A stretch of DNA of 11,075 nucleotides from Spirogloea muscicola (Eukaryota; Streptophyta; Zygnematophyceae; Spirogloeales; Spirogloeaceae), in assembly GCA_009602725.1 (NCBI GenBank), contig WELB01000480.1, forward strand, positions 1-11,075. The letters are read 5' to 3'. Positions within the stretch are counted from its first letter, which is position 1. Each line of letters starts with the position of its first letter. A program made the translations under genes and the position numbers. Below the pieces are notes generated by a model. The model was given only the letters and a program-made list of their open reading frames with translations, was not told where the DNA came from and ran no database searches. Shown here piece after piece: positions 1 to 8,795 of this stretch.

Positions 1-1
1 G

Positions 2-3000
2 GCGGCGCAGGCCCGCGCGGCCGCCAACGGCGGCGCGGCGGCGGGCATCCGGACGGTGATCGTAAACTGCCCGTCGCCGGCGCTGGCGCTGAGCAACTGC
101 GCGTATGTGCACCCGGCGGAGCTGCACCTCTACGAGGCGCTCCCCGGCTCCCGCGACTTCCTCGCCGACCTCGGCCTCGGCGGCCTCGTCCTCGCCGTCC
201 GATATCCTCCTCCCCGCCTCTGCCATGGCGGCGCCCTGCCTCTCGCCGCGCGCGCCCCGCCGCCTCCTCGATCGGATTGCCGGCCCTCCTTGACCACGCT
301 CCGCCACGCCCGACGACAGCGTCGCGCCCGGCTGCCTGGCGCTCAATGCGGCGCAGCGCAAGTTCGCCAGGCTCTCCACCGGCGACGCAGTCTACGTCTC
401 CAGGTGCCGCTCTCAGCCCACCAGCACGACTGCCGCCGGAGCCAGTGCGCCGGCTGTCCACCTTGTGCGGGCCACCGCTCGGGCCAGCCCGTCGCGGCCC
501 GCGGGCGTGCTGACTTGCCGCCCACCGGTGGCCAGGTTCGTGCGGCCCAAGGCCAGCTTCGAGCTCGTGGCCGTGACAGCAGATATCCAGTACGTGCGGG
601 CGCGGGCGAGGGGCACGGAGGAGGTGAGCGCGCCGTCGGCCCCGGCAGGTTGCGCTGGGCCGCTCACGCTTTCGGCCAGCCGTGTCCAGCTTGCGGCCCG
701 GCTGCAGGCTCGTGACTCCGTCGCTCTGCTCCGCGCCCACAGCTCGATGCCCAGGTGGTGGCCGCCAAGGTCCAGACGCTATTCGCCACGCAGGTCGGCT
801 CAACGTGCGCCCCTGTCGCCCCCCAACCGGACCAGGCGGCTCTGATCACCTCACCGCTGCTCGAGCGCTTGCTCCGCACGCTGCAAGAGCGCATCGGATG
901 CCTGCCAGCAGCCTGGCCCCTGCGTGATGCTCAGGCGGCGCCTTCTGATGGTGGCCGGCATGCTTGCCATCTGCAGGTCTTCTGCATTGGGCAGGTCATC
1001 GTGTTCGAAGTCCAGGGAGGCAACTACACCTTGACCGTAACCGATCTGCTGGTCCTGGGCACCTCGGACCCTCAGCCTGCACGGAGGGGCATGATTGTTT
1101 CGTCGACGACATTCATCTTCGAGACGCCTCACGGCTCGGGCATTAAGGTGGAGCCTGGTGGTGTAGAGCACTCATCTAGAGAGCAATTCGCTAGAGCTTG
1201 GATGGCCCCATGCGTGCCACTGTGGGTAGGTCGTCTGCCTTGCCTCGGCGGCGTCATCCATGAGGGCAGTGTGGCACTGTGCAGATTGTGAACCAGCGAG
1301 GGGGGATGAACACCAACCTGTTCAAGCACAAGGAGTTCAACTTTGAGAAGCTTGGCATCGGTGGCCTTGATGCCCAGTTTGGCACCATCTTCCGCAGGGC
1401 ATTCGCCTCCCGCGTCTTCCCATCTCACGTCCTCAGCAGGTTGGTACATCCTCAGCTGCATGGCCATGCTGAAGGTTGTGTGGACGTGAACCACTACTCT
1501 GCCGTGTGAGGTTCTCATGTCTGCCCCGTGTGCTCCACGTGCCTGATTGCAGGCTCGGCATCAATCACGTCAAGGGGATGCTGCTGTATGGGCCTCCTGG
1601 GACAGGCAAGACTCTCATTGCACGTCAAATTGGGAAGCTACTCAATGGCCTGGAGCCCAAGGTCGGCACACAAACTGCCCTCAGCAACAATTTGAGAGTC
1701 CCTTGAGCTGGAATGCTGCTCCGCTTATCTGTCATGATGCAGCGGAGGCAGGGGCTCTGCTGCAAGCTTGGAAGTGTGCAACTGCTTCTGCCACTGTCCT
1801 CCTCTTGTAATGGCATAGTCACTGTCAGTCTGCACGAGCTTATTGTGTGCTTGTCTTGCCCCTGGAGCTGGCAGGTCGTGAACGGTCCAGAGGTGTTGAA
1901 TAAGTATGTGGGCGCCTCGGAGGAGAACATTCGCAACCTCTTTGCTGATGCAGAGAAGGACCAGAAGGAGAAAGGTGAGGCACTTCATACGGTGCTCCCC
2001 TCTGCTCTGGTGCCGGTGGAGATGCACTGCTACCTGCGAGCAGCCAATGTCAAGATGATCTGATAGTGTCCTTGGCTAATATAGGCGACAACAGTGACCT
2101 GCACATCATCATCTTCGACGAGATCGATGCCATCTGCAAAGTGTGTCGCTTGCCCAAGTGTGCAGGCCTCCCTGCTTGCGCATGAGCTCTTGCGGCAGCA
2201 GATGCAATCTCACAAAATACCTAGTGCACATTGGCTGCTATTCGACTGCATACTTCTTGTCTTTCTGGGTCAATGGCTGGAGTTTTGATTGAGGCATGCG
2301 GAGCATGGGGTCCGCTTGTGGTGCAGGCACGCGGGTCAAAACAGGACAGCACTGGCGTGCACGATGGTGTGGTGAATCAGCTCCTCACCAAAATTGATGG
2401 TGTGGATGCGCTGAACAACATCCTGCTCATAGGCATGACAAATCGCAAGGACCTGCTTGACGAGGCCCTTCTCAGGTCAGTGACGACTTGGACCAGGACA
2501 ACAGTAGCCTCATGCGTCTGGTCTGCCTCGGCGCACGTAATTGTTAGGCCAAGGCTGTGATGCTCTGATGTCGAGTACGTGACGTGAATGTTGTCTGGAT
2601 GGGCAAGCCGGTCTTCAGGAGTGCTTTCAACTCGTCATGAAGGATCTCAAAGCCCTCGCTGCCAAGGACCGTGTTTGGAGAGTGAGCCTGTCTTGCTTTG
2701 CAGTTGCTGCTTGCTTGACAAAACAGCAATGTGATCTACCTGCAGACCTGGGCGGTTGGAGGTACAGGTGGAGATAGGACTTCCAGATGAAAATGGTCGC
2801 CTGCAGATTTTGCAGATTCATACAAAACAGATGCGGGAGAAGGAGTCCTTGGCAGAGGATGTGGACCTCGCCGTACTTGGTGAGGACAACTCGCATGCCA
2901 TCTTGCAATGTCCACCATGCAACATCCCTCCTTCTAACCGCCTGATCGCGACTGATGCTAGCGGCCTCATTCTGAGGAAGTTGCCTGATCGCTACTGATG

Positions 3001-5581
3001 CTAGCGGCCTCGTTCTGAGGAAGTTGACAAGCCAGCAGGGCTCTAATCGTACAAAAGCTTGCTGCAGCATTCAGGACCAAAAATTTCAGTGGAGCTGAGC
3101 TTGAGGGCTTGGTGCGGAGTGCAGCATCTTTTGCTCTTAATCGGCAGGTAAACTTCAATGACCTGACCCAGCCCCTTGGAGACGAGGATACGATCAAGGT
3201 TACCATGGGGGACTTTGAGAATGCTCTCCAAGAGGTGCAGCCGGCCTTTGGAGCAGCAATTGACGTCCTTGAGATGTGCAGGTATGCATTGATTGTGAGC
3301 TGTTGTATTTCCTCCGCAAATGGCCTTGGCAAGCACATGACTAGCATCTTAGTGATCAAGAAGCTTGCCACTCATGATTCTACTCAGGGGGAAGTGCAGA
3401 TAATGCCGACCACGACTTGTGAGCTGTCTCTGTTGATGTCACGACGCAATATGACCACTTCCTGTACTCCGATTGTCCCCGTGGCCATGCAGCATGGGGT
3501 GGTCAACTAAATGCCAGTTGCCGATCTTGCTAATTTCCGCTTTGTGGTTGATGATCGAGTGCGCCACTGATGTGCAGACTGTATGGGATGCTTGATTGTG
3601 GCCCACGTCATCAGGACGCAAGGGCAGCAGCCAGGAGTCGAGTTGATCTTGTTAGCAGAGAGGAGTCGAAACCACTTCATACTGTCCTTCTTGAAGGCCC
3701 AGGAGGCAGGCAAGCATGATGGATCTCCATGGTGTACTGCCAGTGTCTTTGTATTTATACACCTGCTTACAAGTGCTGGAGTCTACTCTGTGCGTGCATG
3801 ACCAACTAAAGCATTATCTCCTGATTGCATTGCACTGCTATGCAGTGGCAAAACAGCCCTTGCAGCATCGGTCGCCATCGATAGCAACTTCCCTTTTGTC
3901 CGAATTGTAAGTGTGTAGGTTGTGTTTTAGCGGTAGTGTGATGCTCTAAGAGCCATCTATGTAAGTGCATTTATGCAGCATGCTGTCCTGATACTGAGGT
4001 CACCGAATATTGCAGGTGAGTTCCAACATCATGAAAGGTTATTCCGAGCCGGCAAAGTGTGCAGCCATGATAAAGGTGAGCTGGATGATGAATCCCTGAA
4101 CCCCTGAACTCTGACATCACGGTAGCTCATTTGTAGTCCTTCTCGACGGTTTTCTTTGTCGATTTGTCGGAAGGTGACTTTGCTTCCAGGTTGAAGAGCT
4201 ACATGTGTAGGACACCTATCTGTTCGCATCTTCTACAGTATCATGGTGGTTCATGATTGAGATTAGGAAATTACATTGTAGCCCTTGGGACAAGCTGTGG
4301 CTATGCAAGCGTAGGCCCCTCCAAGCCATGACTACTACCTTGGGGGCCTCCGTAAGGACTAACGTCGGTCGAGCCTGCTGGCGTGTGCCTTGACACACTG
4401 CTTCCATTTTCTGATTTTGGCCAAATACTACAGATTTTTGAGGATGCATACAAGTCAAGTCTTAGCATCATCATCCTTGATGACGTTGAGAGGTAATACG
4501 ACCTTGCACTGCGCTCCTGGGGATGCTCTTTTCCTGTTGAGCAGCTCCTGTTGCCTCTTTGGCAAGGCTTTCTGGTCCCATTCCGAAGCGCCTCCAAGTC
4601 TTGTGCAGGTTGCTGGAGTATGTGGGAATTGGACCACGCTTCTCAAATCTAATACTGCAGACACTCTTTCAATTACTTACAAGCCCTCCACCACAGGTAT
4701 ACGAGCATAGCACGTGCTTTGATACAAGAAATCGTGGTGTATGGCAAATCGTTTTGTTCACCTGCGAGGGCTTGTATCGTGATATCTGAAGGCTGTGTCT
4801 CGCCTGAGTTACGTATATTTGAAGCCTCCTAGCCTTTGCAAATAGCCTGCAATTAAGTCACTGACTGCTTGCTGTGCGGGGAATATTGTGTATCTGGCTC
4901 AATGTTTTTGCACTTTTGGTAGGGTCGCAAGCTTCTTGTGGTTGCAACCACGAGCAAGCTTGACTTGATGGAGGACATGGAGCTCGTCACAGCCTTCCAG
5001 GAATCCATCAACGTACCTGCACTGCATACTTCTGAAAGTAGAAAGGTAAAGGATTGTGCTTGTAGCACGAACAAGATGATGTCACAATTATCAGATAGTT
5101 CTGACTGGGAGCTTGCAAACGTTGACATCTGCATCATTGATTGTTTTGTGCTGGGCAGGTCCTTGTAGACCTGGGTGCATTTAAATCAATAGACGATGTC
5201 AATGCGGCTGTGGCAGCCTTGCCATCCAAGGTGAGCTCTCGCGAGGAGCCCCATAGGAGCTCCGCAGTGAGCCGGTCACAATTGCGCCCTCTTGCCACTA
5301 CCTTCTTGCCACTAACAACCTCTGCATTTGCTTCTGGCATCCTGCCTTGCTGCTTCTTTGAAACAACTTGCATCATATCCGATCATCCAAAGCAATCACT
5401 GCATATTGTTAATGCCATGTTGTTTGCCATGCATGCTATGATTTCTCAGATGCCCATCAAACGATTGATGGAACTTGTTGAGAGGGCCCAACATGGTAGT
5501 GGAACTCAAGCTTGCATCGATATGGATAGATTCTATGAATGCTTGCAGAAAATTCCGGGTTTAGATTACTCAACTTCGTAA
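2..5581 (+). CDS. NSF: NSF / Sec18 vesicle-fusing AAA+ ATPase, spliced, 5' partial
   Basis: This gene encodes N-ethylmaleimide-sensitive factor, a hexameric cytosolic ATPase that uses ATP and alpha-SNAP to disassemble SNARE complexes after membrane fusion. The joined exons give 749 residues ending in TAA at 5579-5581; plant NSF is about 740. Residues 1 to about 200 form the N-domain, with [12 protein letters not shown] near the start and a later GNYTLTV stretch. D1 has Walker A GPPGTGKT (267-274), Walker B IIIFDE (331-336), a sensor-1 asparagine in GMTN (381) and arginine fingers in RPGR (392 and 395). D2 has Walker A GPGGSGKT (548-555) and Walker B IIILDD (604-609), followed by the IGPRFSN signature (619-625). 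The C-terminus carries the MPIK...LME..E pattern. No initiator ATG is visible: the frame is open to the left edge through an Ala/Gly-rich stretch, so the true start lies upstream. No frameshift or missing catalytic residue was found. The family assignment is very secure; the exon edges come from reading the sequence by eye. Confidence 0.95.
202..307 (+). other. NSF: NSF intron 1: AT-AC intron with U12-type signals
   Basis: The intron begins ATATCCTCC (202-210), very close to the minor-spliceosome donor consensus ATATCCTTT. It contains CTCCTTGAC (286-294), which matches the U12 branch consensus TTCCTTRAY at all but the first base. It ends CCAC at 304-307, 14 nt after the likely branch adenosine at 293, inside the short spacing typical of U12 introns. 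Joining 201 to 308 restores an Arg codon (CG+G). The protein then runs [20 protein letters not shown], the same length as plant NSF here. No GT occurs between 199 and 317 and no AG between 202 and 317, so no GT-AG intron fits the frame. Confidence 0.85.
794..976 (+). other. NSF: NSF intron 4: stop-free, multiple-of-three intron
   Basis: This phase-0 intron is 183 nt (61 codons) and has no stop in the coding frame, so unspliced mRNA would still read through. The donor is the weak CAG|GTCGGC and the acceptor is CTGCAG. It is called an intron because removing it joins LFATQ to VFCIGQ, which gives family spacing (plant NSF has NQVLTVGQ here). The read-through peptide is Pro/Ala/Leu-rich and resembles no part of NSF. 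Confidence 0.8.
2941..3026 (+). repeat. 43-bp tandem duplication (two copies) inside NSF intron 11
   Basis: Copy 1 spans 2941-2983 and copy 2 spans 2984-3026, directly abutting. They differ at two positions (G/T at unit base 10 and A/G at unit base 29). Each copy carries ACTGATGC, which resembles a branch site. The second copy ends 41 nt before the intron acceptor at 3067. Confidence 0.95.
3710..3845 (+). other. NSF: NSF intron 13: GC-AG intron
   Basis: The donor reads AG|GCAAGC and the acceptor reads ATGCAG. The exon on the left ends EGPGG plus AG, and the exon on the right begins T-GGC-AAA-ACA. Together they rebuild the D2 Walker A motif GPGGSGKT through an AGT serine codon. No GT donor is available that would keep this motif. 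GC-AG introns are a known minority class spliced by the major spliceosome and usually have a strong donor outside the C, as here. Confidence 0.88.
5231..5449 (+). other. NSF: NSF intron 19: stop-free, multiple-of-three intron
   Basis: The intron is 219 nt (73 codons), phase 0, and open in the coding frame. The donor is AAG|GTGAGC and the acceptor is TTTCTCAG. Splicing joins ALPSK to [11 protein letters not shown], as in plant NSF, where a comparable segment precedes MPIKK. Retention would insert 73 residues near the C-terminus of D2. Confidence 0.8.
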
Positions 5582-5840
5582 TACATCCCATTGATTCTTG
5601 TGGGAGCCCTCATACATTTAGTCTTAATTCGAAAGGCATGCACTGTGATGAAGGCGCTTTTGCATTCCACAAGTTGCTTGCATCGATGCTTAGGCATTGA
5701 TGTGTGAGTTGCATAGGTTCAAGAAGTGCAACTTGCTCATTTATTGGAGAGGGTAGCGAGGATTTGATGATTATATCATGCAACAGGGAGATGTGTGCCA
5801 TACGCTACCCATAGGGGCGAAGAGCAGACTAGTGACCGAA

Positions 5841-5871
5841 AAGTCGGAAGTCGGAAGTCGGAAGTCGGAAG
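5841..5871 (+). repeat. Heptamer microsatellite (AAGTCGG), about 4.4 copies
   Basis: Four perfect AAGTCGG units run from 5841 to 5868, followed by a partial AAG. It lies in the NSF 3' flank, 260 bp after the stop codon. Confidence 0.97.
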
Positions 5872-6151
5872 CAATGTGGCAGGCAGAGCAACTTGTATTG
5901 ATGTCTAGTGATGTCCATTGTCGGACTGTCGAGGCCGTGAGAAGGTAGCCTAGATAGATGCTTGCATCTTACAAGGCTGGCAAATGGATGATGAATGGTC
6001 CGCTTCCTTGCGACTTAGAAGGTTGCAAACAAGTACTGCAAAAAAGAGTGCGTCGTTGGCACGAGCATCATTGTGGCAGCTAAGAGGTGAGCAACAGGGC
6101 ACACCTCAAGAGTTGCTCAGGCATTGAAGCTAATGGCCGCGACCCTCAGGG

Positions 6152-6174
6152 AAGCTCCCCCTGGCGGGGGGCTT
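6152..6174. repeat. Short GC-rich inverted repeat (hairpin)
   Basis: The arms AAGC-T-CCCCC (6152-6161) and GGGGG-GCTT (6166-6174) pair over nine base pairs with one bulged T, around a TGGC loop. Its role is unknown. No U tract follows, and no promoter-like context was seen. Confidence 0.6.
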
Positions 6175-6487
6175 ACGGCTCGTAGGGTTGGCTAGTAGTT
6201 GTGCCAAATATCGCCAAGATGCCCTTGCCTTTTGGAGTGACTAGCCTAACACAGATCAAGCAAGCGACGCAGCAAAGTCACCAGTGCGGATGCATTTGAC
6301 TATGAAATGGAGGGGCTTCATCGCATCATGTCTAATTATGGGACTCGGGTTCGCAGACCTCGATCATGCCGGACTACCCTAATTCACCGAGGTAGGGGAC
6401 AGAATCTCCTCCTCATTAGACTTGGTCATATAGCAGCAGCAGCCTTCACAGCAACATTCCACAAAGTTAGGAACCAACATATTCGGC

Positions 6488-7100
6488 AGCCGGATACCTT
6501 GGCCTGGGGCGCTGCCGTCAGGCTGTGACTCCACCTCTCAGGCACAAGCCAGCAACTGCCCTCGCAGGAAGCAGCCACGGCAATTTGTATGAAGCCAATC
6601 ACGAGACACAGAAATGGGCGGCGGAGCGGATGCGGCAGCAGGCAGGAGCAGGGCTGCGCCCAGGGGCTGGCACCACAAGCAGCAGCACGGCCGCGCCTAT
6701 ATCAGCGCTGCACAAACTCCACATCTGATAAGCTCTCTGCGGCATACAGCCAGTGCTTTTACGTGCCACCCGCCCTCCGGTTGATTGGGGGGGGGGTCGG
6801 CCCAGAGGGAGATGGACGCTTCCAGGAGATGGTGGTGGCGGTGAGAGGTCAGCCCAGAGAGAAGAATGGACAAAGCTCGAAGTGGCCAAGGAAAGCGCCA
6901 ACGCACACAGGGAACAAGTAGCTACGAAGCCCTCAGTAAGCCCTATTGAGCCCTTCTTGTACTTTGTCCATTACTTTTTGGGCTGGCTGTTCCAGCCCAT
7001 ATCCTCAATGGGCGAGCCCTGTCTTTCTTGTTGAGCAGCTACAGGTTGGAGAAACGGGTCTCCCGGTCGCGGGTCCTCTGGCCAGGGCAAAGGACCGCCT
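6488..7100 (+). repeat. Diverged repeat copy A (same-orientation family)
   Basis: The left part (6488-6580) aligns with 10391-10487, sharing AGC-GG-TACC, then CCGTCAGG, CCACCTC, GGCACAAG and GGAAGCAGCCACGG. The middle has the CAGGCAGnAGCAGGGCTG stretch and a TGCCAC...GTCGGCCC tail like copies B and C. A second GGTCAGCCCAGAG stretch near 6845 follows an earlier GGTCGGCCCAGAG near 6795, so about 50 bp look duplicated within the copy. The right part (about 6875-7092) aligns with 9645-9775 through CACACAGnGAA, CTCAGTAA and CGGGTCC-TGGCCAGGGC. All the matches were found by eye and the edges are approximate. Confidence 0.65.
6940..7019. repeat. Nested inverted repeats inside repeat copy A
   Basis: The outer arms are GCCC-T-ATTGAG (6940-6950) and CTCAAT-GGGC (7004-7013). 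The inner arms are the perfect 8-mers TGGGCTGG (6979-6986) and CCAGCCCA (6992-6999) around a CTGTT loop. GAGCCC occurs at both edges (6948-6953 and 7014-7019). This segment has no counterpart in the aligned copy D. Confidence 0.6.
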
Positions 7101-8044
7101 CGTGAGGAGCGTGCCTGCAAAGGATATTGAATGATTTTCTGGGCTGCGTGCTCTTGTACCTGCTCCTGTACCTGTCCCCGTGTATTGTACACAGCGTTTT
7201 CAGAGTCTGCATTCCTCCAGTCCTGCTCCTCCATTGGACGTCCTCCAGGTCCAGCAGATCGCCCTCGTTGAGGCGGCGGCCCAGCAGAGCGACCTCGTCG
7301 CAGTGGCTCAGATGCAGATGTGCTCATGACGGCAAACAGATTCAGATCTCAGACAGACAGTGAGACAGCACAGGCTCCGACCTCACCCAAGGTGGGCGAC
7401 AGCCTTGGCTAGGGCGCACGGGAGCACCGCGTGGCCTCAGATGTGGAGTGTTCCGACCGGTGCCCGAGGCCTCCCTTATCCAGGGGAGACTCTAAGGGCC
7501 CAATGAGACGGGCGGGATGGTACTTACCCCGACCCGCCGATTCAACATATTACAATATTCAACAGATATTACAGTCCTTTCTAGCACGTGATGGAGCCTG
7601 AAATGCCGTCGGAAGCGTCAGAGGCCGTTCATGCCGCCAGGAGCATCTGGGCCCACGCGTAGCGCAAGAATCTTCCTAGACAACCTAGACGAGCCTGGAC
7701 TGATGAAAAGCGACAAGGACACTATAGCCAGGGATGGCACGTGTTTGCATGGCACGAGGCTAACGGCCGTCATTCAGCTTCTGTAATTATCAGCAGGTGT
7801 CTGAAGGTCATGTCAATAATGTGAGCAATAACAGTACTGTTAGGTGCTTAATGACCAAGCTTTTAATCCCTATTGCGTATGCCACTTGTTGGGCGATTAC
7901 AAGTCTGCCATGTCGCAGATAGGCTGCAAAAGCTGGCCAAATCGGCTGACTGCGCCCCAGAGCGTCAACAAGTGAAGGGTTGGGAACAAGCGACCCGCAT
8001 TTACAGCCCTAAGACGGGCTAAACAGCGAATGGCCAGGTTTGAG
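7101..8044. other. Intergenic stretch between repeat copies, no gene recognised
   Basis: A 118-codon minus-strand open frame (7327 down to 6971) starts here and runs into repeat copy A. Its product is Arg/Gly/Pro-rich, with a repeated RGRSAGP motif at its N-terminus and no known domain. At 7540-7573 there are two close copies of ATTCAACA..ATTACA. On the minus strand this gives TGTTGAAT, which resembles the start of some LTRs, but no matching second LTR or primer-binding site was seen. The rest shows nothing I recognise. Confidence 0.5.
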
Positions 8045-8360
8045 ATGTTGGAATATTCGAAGGGGCCAGGCAGAGCTGAAGCACACAGCTACGGATGTGG
8101 CTACAACGAATGGAAGGCAACATCTCCTAGACAATAGCTGCAAGTCAGGGTAGCTTGCAGCGGAGAGATTTGACCACGGGTTAAGCAGCAGCAGCAGCCA
8201 ATGTGCAGCATGCCCGCAAGTGCACTGCAGGAGCGTGGCAATGCTGAAGCGAGACTGGAAGGGAGTGGATAGAAGAAACTGTTGTCGATGGCAGTAGCTG
8301 TAAAGGTCAGCCCAAAGTGGGATGGACAGTGTCCAAAGGTGCTGGAAAGCGTTAAGCATG
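8045..8360 (+). repeat. Diverged repeat copy E
   Basis: The segment from AATATTCGAA-GGGGCCAG (about 8050) to CAGCCAATGTGC (about 8192) is colinear with 9645-9793 at nearly equal spacing. The following part, GGTCAGCCCAAAG...GATGGACA...CTGGAAAGCG (8306-8350), matches copy A near 6845-6895. A CAG trinucleotide run lies at about 8185-8198. Confidence 0.55.
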
Positions 8361-8429
8361 CAGATACAGTGGAGTACCTAGCGACCAGCAAAGAGTTGCC
8401 GTGACTATGGTAGCGTTAGGTCCCTACCA

Positions 8430-8795
8430 CTCAGGCCGAGTGCGTCCTGGTTGGGTCGAGTGCTTGGGTGATATGACAACCACCAGCCACGAGGAAGCAC
8501 TCGAGCACGGCGGAAGTCTTAGCCTGTAACAACGCCGCTAGGCAGCAGCAGCTCTACCTCCTAACACACGCGCTACCGTGCATAAAGGGACGCCGTGGAA
8601 CCCTCAGTATGCGATCTGCGCGACAGCAGCCTTCAGCAGCAGGCAGCAGCAGGGCTGCGCCTCTCTCAGAGCTTCACTCACCTACGAACTCCAGTCAGGT
8701 CTATGCTCTACATCTCCTGTGCTTCTCCGTGCCACACTCCCTCCAAATTGCATGGGTGTCGCCCCAAGGCCCGCCCCATGAGGAGCGCGGCTGAC
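8430..8795 (+). repeat. Diverged repeat copy B
   Basis: GAGTGCGTCCTGGTTGGGTCGAG leads to an exact 11-base CGGAAGTCTTA at 8511-8521. The same order occurs at 10557-10663 in copy C. A CAGCAGGCAGCAGCAGGGCTG stretch (about 8634-8657) and a tail TGCCACnCTCCC...GCCCCAAGGCCC (about 8731-8770) also match copy C. The Ala/Ser/Pro-rich open frames across this stretch are best seen as products of the repeat. Confidence 0.65.

Larger units (their letters stand above)
2..5581 (+). other. NSF: Exon map of the NSF gene (20 exons, 19 introns)
   Basis: The exons I infer are 2-201, 308-403, 536-623, 743-793, 977-1147, 1285-1439, 1553-1661, 1875-1974, 2085-2140, 2327-2475, 2746-2879, 3068-3281, 3578-3709, 3846-3906, 4016-4075, 4434-4492, 4609-4696, 4923-5045, 5159-5230 and 5450-5581. 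Each junction was chosen so that phase is kept, a splice dinucleotide pair is present, and residue spacing agrees with plant NSF. Introns run from 106 to 358 nt. Most acceptors read GCAG or a close variant, and several donors are GTGAG-like. Introns 5, 6, 7 and 9 have weaker donors (GTGGAG, GTTGGT, GTCGGC, GTGTGT), but no other choice keeps the protein intact. The least certain edge is the left edge of exon 1, because the window begins inside it. Confidence 0.85.
5582..6480 (+). other. NSF 3' flank and intergenic DNA, no gene recognised
   Basis: The first few hundred bases after the TAA are presumably the NSF 3' UTR. The chlorophyte polyadenylation motif TGTAA is absent between 5582 and about 6300, so I cannot place the transcript end. 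The rest holds a heptamer repeat (5841-5871) and a small hairpin (6152-6174). A 73-codon open frame at 6307-6528 has no recognisable motif. Confidence 0.6.

Noticed and set aside
197-319. GT-AG intron 197-319 in place of the AT-AC intron
   Set aside because: It breaks the phase: exon 1 would end on a complete codon while the NSF frame downstream needs two bases carried over. It also removes PDDS, which plant spacing requires.
56-715. Long 219-codon open frame from a GTG at 56
   Set aside because: Only its first 49 or so codons are NSF. Beyond 201 it reads intron and out-of-frame exon sequence. The GTG is an internal valine in an open frame that reaches the left edge.
755-1291. Single 178-codon continuous coding exon
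   Set aside because: It contains two real NSF exons (743-793 and 977-1147), but the 183 nt between them have no NSF counterpart and are flanked by splice signals.
3295-3507. Alternative exon reading HGVVN after the acceptor-like CATGCAG at 3492, with a donor at 3295
   Set aside because: It looked like the NSF HG/NG-VV segment but hits a stop at once. The acceptor at 3577 with the GTATGC donor at 3282 restores phase and gives [11 protein letters not shown], matching plant NGMVDCGDRH at the right spacing.
6345-6365. tRNA B-box-like GGTTCGCAGACC
   Set aside because: No matching A box, acceptor stem or cloverleaf could be drawn around it.
8009-8391. Minus-strand Leu/Cys-rich open frames of 96-116 codons
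   Set aside because: They fall on repeat copy E. A PLWADL-like peptide also appears in the frames opposite copy A, so they are shadows of repeated DNA.
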